Source: CAZOVB01 sp046541415
Lineage (GTDB): Bacteria > Planctomycetota > Phycisphaerae > SM23-33
NCBI GenBank assembly: GCA_046541415.1
Contig: JBKHDI010000004.1
Coordinates: 45,100 to 109,099 of the forward strand
DNA length: 64,000 bases
Direction of reading: 5' to 3'
This document shows positions 42,044 to 50,876 of this stretch, piece after piece. A program made the position numbers and the translations under genes. Positions within the stretch are counted from its first letter, which is position 1. Every line of letters starts with the position of its first letter. The notes below the pieces were generated by a model. The model searched no databases. It was not told where the DNA came from and saw only the letters and a list, made by a program, of their open reading frames with translations.

Positions 42044-42961
42044 ATGGCAGCTGAAAGCGGGCAGAAACCCGGCCACGAGCCGGTCCTTCTCGAACCGGTG
42101 CTCGACCTGCTCCAGCCGCAAGGGCGGAAGATCCTGGTCGACTGCACGTTGGGCCTGGCCGGCCATGGGCGGGCCCTGCTGGAAGCGGCCGGGCCCGAGG
42201 CGACGCTGATCGGCCTGGATGTCGACGAGACCAACCTTCGACGATCGCGCGAGACGCTCGATCGCTTCGGCGGGCGGGCAAGACTGTTTATCGCAAACTT
42301 TTCCCAACTGCCGGAGGTGCTCGCCGAGGCTGGCGCAGCCGCTGCCGACCTGGTTCTGGCCGACCTGGGTGTCTGTTCTTCGCAACTGGACGACCCGGCC
42401 AGGGGCCTGACGTTTCAGCAGGACGGACCGCTGGACATGCGGCTGGACCCGGAAGGGCCCACAACCGCGGCCGAGCTGGTCAATCGCACGGAAGAGGCCG
42501 AGCTGGCAGATACGATCTACCAGTACGGCCAGGAGCGGTTCAGCCGGCGGATCGCCCGGGCGATTGTCCGGGCCCGGCAGGACGAGCCGATCCGGACGAC
42601 GGGGCGGCTGGCTGAGATCGTCCGGCGGGCCTATCCGCCGCAGGCCCGTCGATCCCGCAAGGGCGTCGACCCGGCCACGCGGACGTTCCAGGCCCTGCGG
42701 ATTGCGGTCAATGATGAGATGCAGCACCTCGAGCGATTGCTGACTGCTTTGCCTGGATGTCTGGAAACCGGCGGCCGGGCGGGTATAATCAGCTTTCATT
42801 CGCTCGAAGACGGGCGAGTCAAGCGGGCTTTTGCCGACTGGGCCGCTTCAGGAAACGCCCGGATATTGACGAAGAAACCCATAGTCGCTGAACAGACGGA
42901 ACTGCAGCGAAATCCGCGAAGCCGATCGGCGAAGCTTCGCGTGATTCAGCGCGTCGCATAA
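42044..42961 (+). CDS. rsmH: 16S rRNA m4C1402 methyltransferase
   Basis: Methylates N4 of C1402 in 16S rRNA with S-adenosylmethionine (formerly MraW). The 305-residue protein shows the N-terminal HEPVLLEPVLDLL, a SAM-binding DCTLGLAGHGRALL, LADLGVCSSQLDDPARGLTFQQDGPLDMR-type substrate block (two parts), and FQALRIAVNDE and SFHSLEDGRVKR. ATG 42044 is chosen by its ribosome site and homology, over an upstream in-frame start. It is the second recognised gene of the cluster. Confidence 0.95.
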   Translation: MAAESGQKPGHEPVLLEPVLDLLQPQGRKILVDCTLGLAGHGRALLEAAGPEATLIGLDVDETNLRRSRETLDRFGGRARLFIANFSQLPEVLAEAGAAAADLVLADLGVCSSQLDDPARGLTFQQDGPLDMRLDPEGPTTAAELVNRTEEAELADTIYQYGQERFSRRIARAIVRARQDEPIRTTGRLAEIVRRAYPPQARRSRKGVDPATRTFQALRIAVNDEMQHLERLLTALPGCLETGGRAGIISFHSLEDGRVKRAFADWAASGNARILTKKPIVAEQTELQRNPRSRSAKLRVIQRVA

Positions 42962-42982
42962 CAACCATATGGAGATGGTGCC

Positions 42983-43438
42983 ATGACGCGAGAGACTCGT
43001 ATCGGAATGTTGATCGGCCTGCTGTTTATCTTCGCCTTCGGGCTGGTGCTCAGCGAGTTGTACGGACCGGCCCAGGCGCCGAGAACGGCGTCGGTGCAGG
43101 ATACCGAGCCGGACGGTTTTGCCCCGGCCCCGGAGAACATTCAGCCCCAGCACGTCCGGCGCATCCATCGCCGCCAGCCCCAGCAGCGCCGCGTCGAGGC
43201 CCAGCCCAGACAGCCACAGAGGCAGGTGCCCGACGAGCAACCCCGCCAGGACCAGCCCCGGCCGAGCTACTTCGAGTACACCATCCAGACCGGGGACAAC
43301 CTGACGACCATCGCCAGGCGGTTCCTGCGGGACGACTCCCGCGCCGCGGTGGCCCGGATCTACCAGGCCAATGTCGACCGACTCCAGAGCCCCGACCGCC
43401 TGGTCGTGGGAACCAGAATCCGCATCCCCCGCAACTGA
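42983..43438 (+). CDS. Membrane-anchored LysM protein
   Basis: A 151-residue protein with one N-terminal membrane helix (about residues 8-26), a Pro/Gln/Arg-rich linker (about 50-95) and a C-terminal LysM domain (about 98-149: YTIQTGDNLTTIARRF...). LysM binds N-acetylglucosamine-containing glycans such as peptidoglycan. It sits between rsmH and the FtsL-like gene, a place where dcw clusters do not usually carry a LysM gene, 21 bases after rsmH. A role in locating the division machinery at the wall is a reasonable guess but untested. Confidence 0.8.
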   Translation: MTRETRIGMLIGLLFIFAFGLVLSELYGPAQAPRTASVQDTEPDGFAPAPENIQPQHVRRIHRRQPQQRRVEAQPRQPQRQVPDEQPRQDQPRPSYFEYTIQTGDNLTTIARRFLRDDSRAAVARIYQANVDRLQSPDRLVVGTRIRIPRN

Positions 43439-43453
43439 AAGCAGGCCCTTGCC

Positions 43454-43741
43454 ATGAGGCTTGGCGTGATCATCCTGGCCATCGCAGCGATTGCCGTAGC
43501 GCTGGTCCAGCTGCGCCGACAGGAGATCGCCGTCCAGCACGAGATCCAGCAGCTGCAGGTCCGGCGCGTGGCCCTGCGACGCGAGGTGGCCAAACGCGAG
43601 GTACGCATCGGCGAGCTGACCACGCCGGAGACGCTCAGCCGCCAGTGGACGCGGATCCTCCGCCAGCGCAGCCAAAGGCCGGATGAAACCGTCGTCTTCC
43701 GCCCCGATCTGCTCCGGGCGCAGATTCGACCCAACCAGTAG
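43454..43741 (+). CDS. FtsL-like small membrane coiled-coil protein
   Basis: A 95-residue protein with an N-terminal membrane helix (residues 3-18) and a following leucine-zipper-like coiled coil (about 20-60: LRRQEIAVQHEIQQLQVRRV). The size, topology and position directly before ftsI are those of FtsL, which recruits and activates FtsW-FtsI with FtsB and FtsQ. FtsL sequences diverge strongly, so the call rests on architecture and place rather than on a signature; for that reason no symbol is given. Confidence 0.65.
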   Translation: MRLGVIILAIAAIAVALVQLRRQEIAVQHEIQQLQVRRVALRREVAKREVRIGELTTPETLSRQWTRILRQRSQRPDETVVFRPDLLRAQIRPNQ

Positions 43742-43771
43742 AGTCCCCAATACCACAGCAAGGTTCGCCAG

Positions 43772-45553
43772 ATGTCCGAGAAGCACTGCCACCGGGTCCG
43801 CCAGGAGATCGTCTTCGGGATTCTCCTGCTGGCCCTGGTGGGCCTGGCAGCCAGGCTGGTACTGCTGATCCGCAACGGCAGCTGCCAGGTCGTCCAGCAG
43901 GCCGTCCGCCAGCAGCGGATGGTCATCCCCCTTCCCGGGCGCGTCGGGTCGATCCGGGCCTGCGCGTCGGGCAGCTTTCCTCTCCTGGCCGGCAGCCGAC
44001 AGGCGCCGCTGGCCTATGCAGACCCCTCCCTGCTCAGCGAATTGCAGTGGCAGGAGCAGACGCTCCACCTGGCCGAGATCCTCCACAGCCAGCTGACCGC
44101 GCCCGACCGCCAGGTCCGGCGGTGGCGGATGTACGACGAGATCATCTCGCGCCGACGGCAAGGCAGGCGATACCACGTCCTGGGGCGCGACCTGAGCGAA
44201 AGACAGGTCGAGCAGATCCGTCAGCTCGACTGCCGGGCCGTGGGAATCCAGCACGAGTGGAAGCGCGAGTACCCCAACGGGCCTCTGGCCTCGGCGATTG
44301 TCGGCTTCCGCCGGCGCGACGGCGTGGCCGGAGGAGGCCTGGAACTGCTGCTGGACGACGTGCTGGCCAGTCGCGACGGGCGGCGGGTGATGCTCGCCGA
44401 CGCGCGCCGCCGGCCGATCTGGCCCGTCTGCCAGGACAGCGTCCTGCCCAGCGACGGTTCGGACGTGTTCCTGACAATCGACCTGAACATCCAGCGGTTT
44501 CTCAGCGAGGCCGTCGGCGATTCGGTGCAGAAGTTCCACGCCCAGTGGGGCACGGGCATCGTGATCAACCCGCACACCGGGGAGATCCTGGCGATGTGCT
44601 CGGCCCCGACGTTCGATCCCAACCGCTACTCGACGACCGACCCGGAGGCGATGGCCAACCTGGCCATCAGCGCCCCGGTCGAGCCGGGCAGCGTGCTCAA
44701 GCCGATCTACGCCGCCATGGCCGTCCAGCTCGGGCTGGTCAGCTGGCAAAGCCGCTTCGACGTGGAAAACGGCGTCTACCGCGCACAGCGCGGCGGGACG
44801 ATCCGCGATACCCACCCCGAAAAGGTCCTGTCCCTGCGTGACATCGTCATCCGTTCGAGCAACATCGGCATGGCCAAGATCGGCGAGATCCTGGGCAACG
44901 AGAGGTCGTACAAGATAGCCAGACACTTCGGCCTGGGCGAGTTGACGGGCATTGAGCTGCCGGCAGAGAGCGCCGGGATCCTGCGGGACCTGGAAGACTG
45001 GGACGGCTATTCGATGCGTCGCGTGCCGTTCGGCCAGGAGATTTCGACCACCACGCTGCAGTTGGGCCTGGCGTTTTCGGCCCTGGCCAACGGCGGGCTG
45101 CTGCACAAGCCTCGCCTGATCCACCACATTACCGATCCGGACGGCAAGGTCCGCACGCCGCAGGTTGCCCCGCCGCGTCGCGTGCTGAGTCGAGATGTGG
45201 CCGCCTCGGCCCTGGACGTGCTGCGCGAGGTGGTCGAGGACGAGCATGGCACGGGGGAGAACTGCAGGCTGTCGCGCTGGACGAGTTTCGGCAAGACGGG
45301 CACGGCGCAGGTGCCCAACCGCCACGGGTACAACGACCGGGATTATCTCGGTTCTTTTGTCGGCGGCGCACCGGCAGAGAAACCTGCGCTGCTGGTGGTC
45401 ATTTCAATCTACAAGCCCCAGCGGTCCAGGGGCTATTACGGCGGCACGGTGGCAGCACCGTACGTCGCCCGTGTCCTCGAGCAGAGCCTGGAATACCTCG
45501 ACGTGCCGCCGGACAAGTCCGTCGAGGCCCTGGCCCGAACGCCGGGCCTGTAG
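43772..45553 (+). CDS. ftsI: Class B penicillin-binding protein, septal transpeptidase
   Basis: Cross-links septal peptidoglycan. The 593-residue protein has an N-terminal membrane helix (about residues 14-32), a class B dimerisation region and a transpeptidase domain. The three catalytic motifs are SVLK (Ser307, Lys310), SSN (362-364) and KTG (508-510). The N-terminal RGxIxDRxG motif, usual right after the membrane helix of class B enzymes, is replaced by GRVGSIRACASGS, an odd divergence. It lies between the FtsL-like gene and murE as in other dcw clusters, with ftsW downstream. Confidence 0.9.
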   Translation: MSEKHCHRVRQEIVFGILLLALVGLAARLVLLIRNGSCQVVQQAVRQQRMVIPLPGRVGSIRACASGSFPLLAGSRQAPLAYADPSLLSELQWQEQTLHLAEILHSQLTAPDRQVRRWRMYDEIISRRRQGRRYHVLGRDLSERQVEQIRQLDCRAVGIQHEWKREYPNGPLASAIVGFRRRDGVAGGGLELLLDDVLASRDGRRVMLADARRRPIWPVCQDSVLPSDGSDVFLTIDLNIQRFLSEAVGDSVQKFHAQWGTGIVINPHTGEILAMCSAPTFDPNRYSTTDPEAMANLAISAPVEPGSVLKPIYAAMAVQLGLVSWQSRFDVENGVYRAQRGGTIRDTHPEKVLSLRDIVIRSSNIGMAKIGEILGNERSYKIARHFGLGELTGIELPAESAGILRDLEDWDGYSMRRVPFGQEISTTTLQLGLAFSALANGGLLHKPRLIHHITDPDGKVRTPQVAPPRRVLSRDVAASALDVLREVVEDEHGTGENCRLSRWTSFGKTGTAQVPNRHGYNDRDYLGSFVGGAPAEKPALLVVISIYKPQRSRGYYGGTVAAPYVARVLEQSLEYLDVPPDKSVEALARTPGL

Positions 45554-45616
45554 AACCCGTCCAAGCAGAGTCCACAGCGGCAGGCAGGTGAGCCTGTCGG
45601 CCATTGCGAGTCGAGT

Positions 45617-47104
45617 ATGAGATTCTCCGCCTTGTTATCCGCAGCCGGTCTTGAAGCCCCGTCCGGGTCCGCCGACCCGCAGATCGGGCGCGTGTGTATC
45701 GACTCCCGCCAGGTCCGCAGCGGCGACTGCTTCGTGGCGATGGTCGGCAGCAGCGTCGACGGGCACGACTACATCGGCCAGGCCGTCTCGGCCGGCGCCG
45801 CGGCCGTGGTCGCCGAGAAGGACGTCGGCGGACTGGACAAGACACCCCTGGCGATCGTACCCAACGGGCGCATTGCGGCCGGGCTGCTGGCCCAGGCGAT
45901 CCGGGGCAATCCGGCGGGGAAGCTGACCTGTATCGGCGTAACGGGGACCAACGGCAAGACGACGGTGGCGCACATGGCCCGGGCGATACTCACCGCGGCG
46001 GGCAAGCGGGTGGGACTGATCGGGACGATCGCCTACGACACCGGCCTGCGGCGCGGGGCCTCAGGCGCAACGACGCCCGACCCGGTGGAACTGGCCAGGA
46101 TGACCGACGAGATGGTCCGCGCCGGGCGCGACCACCTGGTCATGGAGGTCTCGTCGCACGCGCTGGACCAGGACCGCACGGCCGGGCTGGCCTTCGCGGC
46201 GGCGGCGTTTACCAACCGCACCGGCGACCACCTGGACTACCACGGCAGCATGGAAAACTACCGCCGCGCCAAGAGCAAGCTCTTCGCCCAACTGCCCCCC
46301 CCGGCCCGCGCGGTAATCAACCTGGACGACGCGGCCGGAGGACACATGGCCGACGTGGCCCGATGTCGGGTGGTCGGTTACAGCCTGCAGCAGCCCAGCG
46401 AGGCGGAGATTACCGCCGACATCCGGCAGGCCACCGCGTCCGGCAGCCGCTTTTTCCTGCAGGTCCACGGTCGCAGCGTCGAGGTCGACATGCCCCTGAT
46501 CGGCGTGCACAACGTCCGCAACGCCCTGGCCGCGGCCGGTCTGTGCGACGCTGTGGGCGTGGAGCTTTCGACCATCGCCCGCGCCCTTCGCGAGATGCCC
46601 TTCGTTCCCGGGCGCCTGCAGCGCGTCGGGCCCGGGCGTCCGGTCAGCGTGTTCGTCGACTACGCCCACACCGACGACGCCCTGGCCAACGTCTGCTCGG
46701 CCCTGCGCCCGCTGACGCCGGGGCGGCTGGTCGTTGTCTTCGGCTGCGGCGGCGACCGCGACCGCAGCAAGAGGCCCCGGATGGCGAAAGTCGCACAGGA
46801 CCTGGCCGACGTGGTCGTGGTCACCACCGACAATCCCCGCAGCGAGCGTCCGGGCGAGATCATCCAGGAGATCCTGGAAGGCTTCGACCATCAGCAGCTG
46901 GATCGGGTATACGTCGAGGCCGATCGCGGATTGGCCATTGACTGGGCGATCGGCGAGGCCTTAGATGGCGACGTGGTGCTCATCGCGGGCAAAGGGCACG
47001 AGACGTATCAGATTATCGGGTCCGAGCGACTGGACTTCGACGATGCCGCCGTGGCCGCAGAGGCCCTGCAGCGTCGCAGCCAGGCCGACGGACCGAAGCA
47101 ATAA
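45617..47104 (+). CDS. murE: UDP-MurNAc-tripeptide synthetase, meso-DAP type
   Basis: Adds the third residue of the stem peptide to UDP-MurNAc-L-Ala-D-Glu using ATP. The 495-residue Mur ligase has the ATP loop TGTNGKTT (residues 109-116) and a carbamylated-lysine region. DNPR at residues 405-408 is the motif that marks meso-diaminopimelate enzymes as opposed to lysine ones, so the wall should be of the DAP type. It is 63 bases after ftsI and 12 before murF. Confidence 0.95.
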   Translation: MRFSALLSAAGLEAPSGSADPQIGRVCIDSRQVRSGDCFVAMVGSSVDGHDYIGQAVSAGAAAVVAEKDVGGLDKTPLAIVPNGRIAAGLLAQAIRGNPAGKLTCIGVTGTNGKTTVAHMARAILTAAGKRVGLIGTIAYDTGLRRGASGATTPDPVELARMTDEMVRAGRDHLVMEVSSHALDQDRTAGLAFAAAAFTNRTGDHLDYHGSMENYRRAKSKLFAQLPPPARAVINLDDAAGGHMADVARCRVVGYSLQQPSEAEITADIRQATASGSRFFLQVHGRSVEVDMPLIGVHNVRNALAAAGLCDAVGVELSTIARALREMPFVPGRLQRVGPGRPVSVFVDYAHTDDALANVCSALRPLTPGRLVVVFGCGGDRDRSKRPRMAKVAQDLADVVVVTTDNPRSERPGEIIQEILEGFDHQQLDRVYVEADRGLAIDWAIGEALDGDVVLIAGKGHETYQIIGSERLDFDDAAVAAEALQRRSQADGPKQ

Positions 47105-47116
47105 CCGGGAAGAGAC

Positions 47117-48502
47117 ATGAAGCAACTCCGCGTGGAAGAAGTACGAAGCATCGCCCTGGGATGGCGGTTATCGCTGGGAATGGACACGATGGTCACCGGG
47201 GTGAGCATCGATTCGCGCACGGCCGGGCCGGGCGACGTGTTCGTGGCGATCCGCGGAGAGAACTTCGACGGGCACAACTTTCTTGCCCAGGCCGCCCAGG
47301 CCGGCTGCGTCACCGCCCTGGTCCAGCGCGACTCGAAGGTCCCCAAGGACATCTGTCAGGCGTTTCCCGGCGGGGTGATCGGTGTGGCAGACACGGTCCG
47401 GGCCCTGGCCGACCTGGCCTGCCACCAGCGCAAGAGCATCAGCGGCTCGGTCGTCGGCGTGACCGGCTCGAACGGCAAGACGACGGTCAAGTGCATGATC
47501 GACCACATCCTCAAGACGCGCTACCGGGGCCTGGCCAGCCCCAAGAGCTTCAACAACGAAATCGGCGTGCCGCTGACCCTGCTGGACACCGACGGCGGGG
47601 AGGATTACGTCATCTGCGAGCTGGGCACGAATGCCCCCGGCGAAATCGCCAACCTCGCCCGGATCTCCGAGCCGGATATCGCCGTGATTACCATGGTCGC
47701 CCCGGTGCACCTGGAGAAGCTCAAGAGCATCGAACGCATCGCGGCCGAGAAGGCCTCCATCCTCGGCGGGTTGCGGTCGCGGGGGCTGGGCATCGTCAAC
47801 GCCGACCACGAACTGCTCGACCGCTCGGTACGGGCTTACGACCGCAGGCTCGTGCGGTTCGGGGAGTCTTCTTCGGCCGAACTCCGCCTGAGCGGCTACC
47901 AGACGACCGGGGCCGGCTGCCGCTTCGAACTCAACAGCCGCCTATGGGTCGAGATGCCGATCCCGGGAAAGCACAACGCGATCAACGCCCTGGCGGCCAT
48001 CGGCGTCGCCCAGCGGTTCGGCTTCGGGCAGGAGGAATCCGCCCGTGCCCTGGCCGACTTTGCCGGCGTGACCATGCGCCTCCAGGCGCTGCCGTCCGGC
48101 GGGGTGCAGGTGTTCAACGACGCCTACAACGCCAACCCTTCCAGCATGCTCGCCGCGGCGGATGTGCTGGTCGATTCACCGGCCGAGAGGAGAATCTTCA
48201 TCGCCGGCGACATGCTCGAACTTGGCCAGAGCAGCCCGCAACTGCACGAGCAGCTCGGGGCGGATCTGGCGGGCAAGGGCTTCGACCTGATTGTCGGGAT
48301 CGGCGAGCTGGGCAGCCTGGTGGCCCGTGCCGCGGCCGGGGCGGGCGCCGAGGCCCAGGACTTCGCCGACCTCGATGCCGCCATCGCCGAGCTGCCCGGT
48401 CAAATCCAGCCCGGCGACGTCGTGCTGGTCAAAGGCTCGCGCGCGATGCGGATGGAGCAACTGGCCGAGGCGATCAATCGACACTTCGGAACCGACAGCT
48501 GA
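47117..48502 (+). CDS. murF: UDP-MurNAc-tripeptide D-Ala-D-Ala ligase
   Basis: Joins the D-Ala-D-Ala dipeptide made by Ddl to UDP-MurNAc-tripeptide. The 461-residue Mur ligase has the ATP loop GVTGSNGKTTVK near residue 113, FNNEIGVPLTLL, CELGTNAPGEI and the AYNANPSSM block in the C-terminal domain, all MurF-specific. It lies between murE and mraY, the standard order. The dipeptide donor gene, ddl, is further down the same cluster. Confidence 0.95.
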   Translation: MKQLRVEEVRSIALGWRLSLGMDTMVTGVSIDSRTAGPGDVFVAIRGENFDGHNFLAQAAQAGCVTALVQRDSKVPKDICQAFPGGVIGVADTVRALADLACHQRKSISGSVVGVTGSNGKTTVKCMIDHILKTRYRGLASPKSFNNEIGVPLTLLDTDGGEDYVICELGTNAPGEIANLARISEPDIAVITMVAPVHLEKLKSIERIAAEKASILGGLRSRGLGIVNADHELLDRSVRAYDRRLVRFGESSSAELRLSGYQTTGAGCRFELNSRLWVEMPIPGKHNAINALAAIGVAQRFGFGQEESARALADFAGVTMRLQALPSGGVQVFNDAYNANPSSMLAAADVLVDSPAERRIFIAGDMLELGQSSPQLHEQLGADLAGKGFDLIVGIGELGSLVARAAAGAGAEAQDFADLDAAIAELPGQIQPGDVVLVKGSRAMRMEQLAEAINRHFGTDS

Positions 48503-48511
48503 GGCAGCGGC

Positions 48512-49630
48512 GTGGTATACCTTGTTTACACGGGTCTGATTCTTCGCATTGTCGGCGCGGCCGTGCTGAGCTTCTTCATGGTCATCCTGATGGCGCCGTC
48601 GCTGATCCGCTGGCTGATCCGCATGAAGCTCGGCGACCGCCCGGAATTCGGCCATACCGACCTGAACGAGCTGACGCGACACAAGTCCAACACCCCGACG
48701 ATGGGGGGGCTGCTGATCGTGGTGGCCATGTTCGTCTCGGTCATGCTCTTTGCCAACCTGGGCAATATGTATGTCCGCATGGCGCTGATGTGCCTGATCT
48801 GGCTGGGCGGCCTGGGGGCGGTGGATGACTGGATCAAGCTGCGTCACTCGGCCGGGAAGGGCTCGCGGGATGGGCTCAAAAGCTGGGAGAAGATCCTCTT
48901 CCAGATCGGCCTGGCGGTTTTGCTGGCCGTGGCGATGCACCGGTACGGCTCGCTGAGCTACACGATGACGCAGACCGGGCGGATCGAGAACCCGCCGCAC
49001 CTGCTCTACCTGCCGTTCAAGGCCAACCCCATCCAGCTGGTGCTGCTGGTGTACGTGTTCGTGGTCGTGCTGACGATGGTGGGCTCGTCCAATGCGGTGA
49101 ACCTGACCGACGGGATGGACGGCCTGGCCGCCGGTTGCATGGTCATCGTCGCGGGGTTGTTCTTGATCCTCTCGTGGGTGACGGGAAACGCGCCGTGGGC
49201 GCGGTTTTTCAACATGCCCTCCGTCCCCGGCTCGCACGAGATGACCATCGTCTGCGCCTCGATCCTGGGCTCGTGCATGGGGTTTCTGTGGTACAATTCC
49301 CACCCGGCCCAGGTGTTCATGGGCGACACCGGTTCGCTGCCGCTTGGCGGGATCATCGGCTACGTCGCGGTAGTCACCCGCACCGAGGTGCTCCTGCTGC
49401 TGGCCGGCGGGGTCTTCGTCATGGAGGCCGGCAGCGTCCTACTCCAGGTCGGCTGGTTCAAGTGGACCAAGCGTCACGGGACGCTGGAGGGCAAGAGGCT
49501 GTTCCGCTGCGCGCCGATCCACCATCATTTTCACCTCGGCGGCTGGGCAGAACCGAAAGTTGTCGTGCGTTTCTGGCTGCTGGGGATTATCTTTGCAGCA
49601 TTGGCCCTGGCGACGCTGAAACTCCGATGA
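48512..49630 (+). CDS. mraY: Phospho-MurNAc-pentapeptide transferase
   Basis: Makes lipid I by moving phospho-MurNAc-pentapeptide to undecaprenyl phosphate at the inner membrane. The 372-residue, ten-helix protein has HKSNTPTMGG, DDWIKLR, NAVNLTDGMDGLAAG with the catalytic Asp residues, and HHHFHLGGWAE near the C-terminus. The GTG start is 9 bases after murF. In most bacteria murD follows here; instead ftsW begins 37 bases after the stop. Confidence 0.95.
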   Translation: MVYLVYTGLILRIVGAAVLSFFMVILMAPSLIRWLIRMKLGDRPEFGHTDLNELTRHKSNTPTMGGLLIVVAMFVSVMLFANLGNMYVRMALMCLIWLGGLGAVDDWIKLRHSAGKGSRDGLKSWEKILFQIGLAVLLAVAMHRYGSLSYTMTQTGRIENPPHLLYLPFKANPIQLVLLVYVFVVVLTMVGSSNAVNLTDGMDGLAAGCMVIVAGLFLILSWVTGNAPWARFFNMPSVPGSHEMTIVCASILGSCMGFLWYNSHPAQVFMGDTGSLPLGGIIGYVAVVTRTEVLLLLAGGVFVMEAGSVLLQVGWFKWTKRHGTLEGKRLFRCAPIHHHFHLGGWAEPKVVVRFWLLGIIFAALALATLKLR

Positions 49631-49667
49631 CCCGTCGCCGCGACACATACAGGCAAGGAAGCCGGGC

Positions 49668-50873
49668 ATGTCGCAGAAGATCAAGAAACTCCCGCTGAAA
49701 CGCAACGCCACCGGGCAGGCGATCCTGCTGACGACGCTGGCGCTGATGGCGCTGGGCGTGGTGATGGTTCACTCGGCCCTGGCGTCGGTGGCCCGGCCGG
49801 GCGCGTGGTATGCCCGCGTCGACGTGCGTCACACGGCCTTTGCGGTTCTGGCCTTTACGCTCCTGCTGATTCTCTGGCGCATCGACTATCACGTGCTGAA
49901 CTGGGGCAAGGCTCTGCCGTGGCTTCCCGCCGCGGCACTGGTTGCGTCGCTGATCCTGGCCGCTCTTGTCTTTCATCCGGCCTTGGGACACGAGGTGGGT
50001 GGCAAGTACCGGTGGATCCGCATCGGGCCGGACAAGTATTCCATCGGTCTGCAGCCCTCGGAGCTGGTCAAGCTCTCGCTGGTGGTCTTCCTGGCCGCCT
50101 GGCTGACGCGGGAAAGCGTCGACGTCAGGAGGATGCGTCGTGCCTTCCTCCCGGCCGGTGCGATCATCGCGGTCTGCACGCTGCTGGTGATGACGCAGGA
50201 TTTCGGCACGGCGATTCTCATCGGCGTCTCCAGCGTGGTCACGCTGCTGCTTGCCGGTGTTCCGGTCTGGCACGTGCTGTTGATGGTTCCGCCGGCGGGC
50301 GCGGCCTTCTGGGCCTTCGTGGTGCAGAACCCGGCCCGGTGGCAGCGGATTGCCGCCATGTTCGACCCGTGGAGCCAGTCGAACCCCAGCGCGTTCCAGG
50401 CGAGGCAGTCGCTGATGGCGATTCTTTCCGGCGGCTGGTGGGGCCGGGGGCCGGGTAACGGCTTTCGCAAGCTGGGCTACCTGCCGGAAGACAGCACGGA
50501 CTTCATCTTTGCCGTCTACTGCGAGGAGTGGGGCTTTGTCGGGGCGATGCTCCTGCTGGGCCTGATCTTCCTGTGGATCTTCTCGGTCCGCCGGGCGGCC
50601 CTGCGCGGGCCGGACCGCCTGGGCTGCGTCCTGGCCGGGTCGCTGGGCTTCGTCATCGCCTTCCAGGCCGTGCTGCACGTGGCGGTCGACCTGGTCGCCG
50701 CGCCGCCGACGGGCATGGGCCTGCCGTTCGTCTCTGCCGGGGGGACAGCCCTGGTGAACCTGGCGGCTGCGACCGCGGTGATCGTCTCGGTCTCGGCCCG
50801 CAGCCGGGCCTCGGACATCGCCCTGCGCGACCGGGAGAATGCAGCTTCGGTCTCTGCGGCCGAAGCGGCGTAG
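49668..50873 (+). CDS. ftsW: SEDS-family septal glycosyltransferase FtsW
   Basis: Polymerises lipid II into glycan strands at the septum together with FtsI. The 401-residue protein has about ten helices. Family blocks are KYRWIRIGPDKYSIGLQPSELVKL (in parts), LLVMTQDFGTAILIG, the long outer loop with NGFRKLGYLPEDSTDFIFAV and the C-terminal GMGLPFVSAGGTALV. Placement between mraY and murG favours FtsW over RodA. No other SEDS gene is in the window. Confidence 0.93.
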   Translation: MSQKIKKLPLKRNATGQAILLTTLALMALGVVMVHSALASVARPGAWYARVDVRHTAFAVLAFTLLLILWRIDYHVLNWGKALPWLPAAALVASLILAALVFHPALGHEVGGKYRWIRIGPDKYSIGLQPSELVKLSLVVFLAAWLTRESVDVRRMRRAFLPAGAIIAVCTLLVMTQDFGTAILIGVSSVVTLLLAGVPVWHVLLMVPPAGAAFWAFVVQNPARWQRIAAMFDPWSQSNPSAFQARQSLMAILSGGWWGRGPGNGFRKLGYLPEDSTDFIFAVYCEEWGFVGAMLLLGLIFLWIFSVRRAALRGPDRLGCVLAGSLGFVIAFQAVLHVAVDLVAAPPTGMGLPFVSAGGTALVNLAAATAVIVSVSARSRASDIALRDRENAASVSAAEAA

Positions 50874-50876
50874 GGG

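Noticed and set aside
42848..45325. An 825-codon minus-strand frame opposite the LysM, FtsL-like and ftsI genes.
   Set aside because: All three plus-strand genes are supported by domains, spacing and cluster order.
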